From the NCBI RefSeq assembly GCF_901709675.1, contig NC_051087.1:297001-361000 (forward strand): a DNA stretch of 64,000 nucleotides. Reading direction: 5' to 3'. The translations under genes were made by a program, and so were the position numbers. The notes beneath the pieces were generated by a model, which made no database searches, was not told the DNA's origin, and was given only the letters and a program-made list of their open reading frames with translations. The DNA is from Syngnathus acus (taxonomy: Eukaryota > Chordata > Actinopteri > Syngnathiformes > Syngnathidae). This document shows, piece after piece, positions 60,301 to 64,000 of the stretch; position 1 is the first letter of the stretch; each line of letters starts with the position of its first letter.

Positions 60301-63300
60301 GCAGACGCTCTCAGCACTTAATTGACGCGTGGGCGCAGCCGCCGTACGTATTTTCTCGTTGCCGTCAAATGTGGCCCTTTTTATTTTTAACATAAACGCC
60401 TCCTCCGACATCGAATGTCAGCCACCGCATGCCTTGGCTTGGCTTGGCTTGGCTGCGCGTCTTCATTCGTGCTTGACGATTTTTGTTTTTCCCAAAATTG
60501 TGAGTCTGTCAGATTTGTAGCTTTATGAAGAGGAGGGCGAGTTTGAATCCTAAATTGTTTTTTGCGCCGAGTTGAGCGCAAGTGAAGGCGGGATGAGCGT
60601 GAAAGTCAACTTTCAACAAACAATGTGTGCTGCTCGAGTGTGTCTTCTGTCACGAGAGGATTTTGACTTCCATCAGCCTTTTTTCCCCAGCTGTTGCGTG
60701 TAACGTGTTCTCTGCGCTACTTGAAGACGCTCTCGCGCTACAATGGCCGCCGCGTGCCGCATGCCGCACCGCGCCGCGTCCCTCGCCTCGCCTCGCCTCT
60801 GCTCGTCATTTGGAGAGAGCGCATCAAGCCCAAATGTTCACTTCACCCTGACCTTAAGCCCCTCCTCCTCGTTGTTGCGCATGGAAGCTGAAATAAGAAT
60901 CAGGCGCGTCCGCCTTGAAAATGTGTCTTTCTTATCTCTGAGGTGTGTCTCACGCACTCTTTGGACCTGACTGACACCTTTGGACCTCTCGCACAAACAC
61001 TCCCATGCGTGTGTGGCGCTGCAGTGAAGAGAACATTCCTCCGAATTACGGCTAATAAATATGTCCTATTCATGCAGGCAGCCTCCTCTGCTCCTCCTGC
61101 GTGTCAATATTATTAGACTGGAGAGAGCCTCCCCCACTCCTACAAGCCTGCGCGCTTCATCGCACACACACATGCAGCAGCAAATTAAAAGTAGAGCAGA
61201 CCTTTGATTTTCCGAAAGGGAAATATTTATGACTAGTTCTATGCGCGGGCGGGCGCGCGTCTTTGTCTATGTGGGTCTGGGTCAGTGATATGTCAGACAT
61301 TGTTCTGGGCATGCTCCCTGAAGGCGTGTACCGTGTGTGGGTGTGTACTGTGTGTACTGTGTACTGTGTGTGTGTGTGTGTGTGTATCACGTGCCCCATT
61401 AAACTCAGTAAATTACTCAAGCCTCCAAAATGTCTTCCGCGGTCCCGCTGACAAGCTGCTTGTACGTTACTAAAGCAAAAAAGAAAGCAGGCAATATTTG
61501 GAAGAGCGAGATCCCAACGTAGGTAGGCACTTGTTTGCCAACATTCAAAAAAGACTGTTTGGCCAGTCAGTGCAATTCGTTTTGGGATCATGCTCAGAAT
61601 TCGACGCAATGAAATGAATGGAAATGTCTGTTCCGCACCAAATCAACTCCAACTTTTTCCCCCAAAGAATTAAAACAGCACTATATGCTCTCGTTCGCGC
61701 TTTCTAAAAACATGGAGCAGTGACAGTCCTGTTAAGACGAACTAAACCTGTTTGTGTCGCATGATTGACTCATTGTGGCTCCTCCTGACGTGTGTGTGAC
61801 TTGGCCTTTGGGGGGCAGCCGTGCAGTCAAAAGCGGAGAAGAGTTTCATAACTGCCAGCGCCGGCCGCTGCTGTCATTAATTTTGGTCATTTTGCGTTGC
61901 GTCTGATATGCTCTGTCTACACGTGTTGCCGCACACATTGTGTCGCCGCGGCTATCCATGCACTCTTTGCTTTTCAGTTATGTGTTAGCATTAAGCTAAC
62001 GACGGGCCGTTGTAATTCTTCATTTAGTTTAACATTTTGCGCTGCAACAGCTCGAAGCCTCGGTTTTAGTTGATGTTTTTGAGGGGGGGGGGGGCTGTAA
62101 TTGAGAAGTGGCTTTTGGATTTATTTCATTGGGGGAATCTTGGTTTCCCCCCCCAAAAAATAATGATATGTAAGCGCATCACGTTCTTCTCTGCATATTT
62201 GATCTTGGTCTGTTTCCATGCTGCCATCTGGCCGCCACCAAGCGCGCTGCGCTGCCCGTGAGCGAACTGCCCGTGAGCGGTGCGTGCGTGTGCGTAGTCG
62301 CAGCAGTGGGGTGCAGCGACGCTTTTGCATATCGGTCAGAATTGACTTGCCTAATGTCCAAATGAGTCCAAGACATCCTCCGAGAAGACAAAGAAAAAGA
62401 ACATTGTGCGCTTCTTTGTCCTCCGCCTGCAGCTCTGCTTCATGTGAACATCATATGATAAGCGGAGCGCGTGCACGCGCACACACACACACGCACGTCT
62501 GTCCAAAATATGTCTTTGATTTAGCAGCTCGGGGCCCCCTGACCTCGTTAGCTCACCCTCATTTCAGAAAATCCGCCTGCACAGCTGGCTGACAGCAGCC
62601 AGTGAAAAAACACCTTCAATTAAAATACAGAATAAAAAAAACACACACCAAGAGCATCCAATGACATGATGAAAATATGGCCCATAGTAGCATTAAACAA
62701 ATGCCCCAAAAGCCATAGAGTGACCGCACTTAAGACAAACCTGCAAATAAGCAGTCTTAAATATGTTCAAAAAGTCATGACAAGACGGCTATCAAACACA
62801 TATTGAAACAAAAGGGACCCACATTCATATGTATAGAACATGCTTCAAAACATACGCAAGGATCAAAAGTGAAAAATAAAAAAGCTCAACACAAAAGCCA
62901 TTCGAAAAGATGGACAAAAACAAAATGTGAACAATCCAAATATGCGCCTGCCAAAAATGCCCCAAATTCAACACACCATAAGCAGAAAAGAAGAATGGGA
63001 GAAGTTTTGCATATTGACCATACGTGGGCTTTTATTTTGACTGCTTTATTTCATCTTCTTTGGTTCTGTGGGAGTCAGTGGTCACCCTGCATGCATGCTC
63101 TTCTTAGCCCTTTGTGCGTGCGCCTTTGTTGTTGCCGTGCGCTCTCGCGTACCTCTGTCTACGTGCGTGCGTGCGTGGCCTTTGTGCCACAGATCGGAAC
63201 ATGTGGACTGGCGGCGGGAAAATGCCTGGTTTCCGTGACGACGGGAAGCTGCAGAAGGAACAGATGATGAAAGCCGACGAGGGCGGTGTCAACGTGATCC

Positions 63301-64000
63301 AGACCGGGAGGGAGGGAGGAAGGGAGACTTGCAAGTTGTGGCAAACTTTGACTTTGAGATATCCAAAACTACATCTATCTTCCAAAATGAGCCTAAAAAT
63401 GGCCGCTCCCACCTCCTGATGTCATCAAGTGGAACTGGCTTTTCCCAAAACATCAGGGAGCATCAAAACAAAACTTGTTTTGTGGCTCTATTGACGAATT
63501 TCATGCGGCCAAGTGAAATGGGCATCAGCAATAGTGTGGGGGGCGCCCAGCCCCTTTTCTTCTCGCGTGCGTTCTCCTTTGTCTCATCCCGAGGTTTGAA
63601 ATCCCGGCAGGAATTTACCCACGTGCCCCGGCGGGAGCTTTGACCCGACGTCCCAGAAGCTCGCGCGACTGACTCTCTTAGGTTCCGTATGGGTAAAGAA
63701 GAAATGTCTCTTTTCTTCTTCTTTGGCATCAATGGCACATGTCAACATTGTAGGGATGAACTGTACCTTCAATTTGGTCTCTCTATTTGGAGTGAAAATG
63801 ATAATAACAAAGAAAATCATTGGATAAAAAGTAGTCGTCAAATCGTCATCTTTCCATTTTGCCTGACACAACAGGAGCAAAATCCTCTCTTTTGTATTTG
63901 AAAGGGTCAAGTTTTTTGAAATTGACAAAATAGGTTATGTTTGTGAAAGCCATCTGCATATGTTTTCGTCTGGCCTTAGCTGGCTGGCGGTCTTCTCACC
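54380..64000 (+). other. lcor: First intron of lcor (runs off the window)
   Basis: I recognise no coding exon. The intron carries CCGG/CCAG-type tracts (about 54856-54935), CTT runs (about 55237-55251, 56273-56288), poly-C (about 57550-57560), (AC)n/(AT)n at 57910-57947, a (CT)n run at about 59955-59985, a (GGCTT)n run at about 60436-60455 and a (TG)n run at 61360-61385. Three AT-rich, homeobox-site-like, non-repetitive pieces (58730-58815, 61040-61130, 62560-62640) and one open-frame piece (63195-63312) are candidates for conserved non-coding DNA. Intron status depends on the lcor call. Confidence 0.6.

Overview
This is vertebrate nuclear DNA. It is almost certainly from a ray-finned (teleost) fish, because the genes are compact with many GT-AG introns of about 70 to 400 bp, simple repeats are very dense, and fish-type retroposon tails are present. 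There are no operons, phage or bacterial features. I reconstructed every gene exon by exon from splice sites, checked reading phase across each junction, and compared with vertebrate family sequences recalled from memory. No database search was run, so orthology statements rest on recall plus gene order.

Layout: PARN 5' end (minus, 31-476); V-ATPase e subunit (plus, 1234-2369); a short CREBRF-type bZIP gene (plus, 7853-10563); entpd7 (minus, 13067-16778); slc25a28/mitoferrin-2 (plus, 18264-20672); nkx2.3 (minus, 23730-25987); got1 (plus, 30987-34429); cnnm1 (minus, 35987-41368); hoga1 (plus, 42325-45351); a gene-free stretch; and the first coding exon of lcor (plus, 54283-54379), whose first intron fills the rest of the window. 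Several neighbours are head-to-head (PARN/atp6v0e, entpd7/slc25a28, nkx2.3/got1, cnnm1/hoga1) with about 0.8 to 5 kb between start codons. crebrf/entpd7, slc25a28/nkx2.3 and got1/cnnm1 are tail-to-tail.

The block from entpd7 to lcor has the gene content of human 10q24 (ENTPD7, SLC25A28, NKX2-3, GOT1, CNNM1, HOGA1, LCOR). The ATP6V0E-CREBRF pair instead sits beside BNIP1 and NKX2-5 on human 5q35. The junction may therefore preserve an older gene order or a retained ohnolog. The genes are ordinary cell-biology and metabolic genes: mRNA deadenylation, V-ATPase, stress transcription control, a nucleotide phosphatase, mitochondrial iron import, a developmental homeobox factor, aspartate transamination, a CNNM membrane protein, hydroxyproline catabolism and a corepressor. 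They do not form one pathway.

I saw no undescribed multi-gene system. The most unusual points are a codon-aligned 72-bp GT...AG segment inside a conserved part of cnnm1, the CREBRF-like/10q24 linkage, repeat-driven protein expansions in slc25a28, nkx2.3 and cnnm1, short upstream ORFs before crebrf and entpd7, and a nested retroposon near got1.
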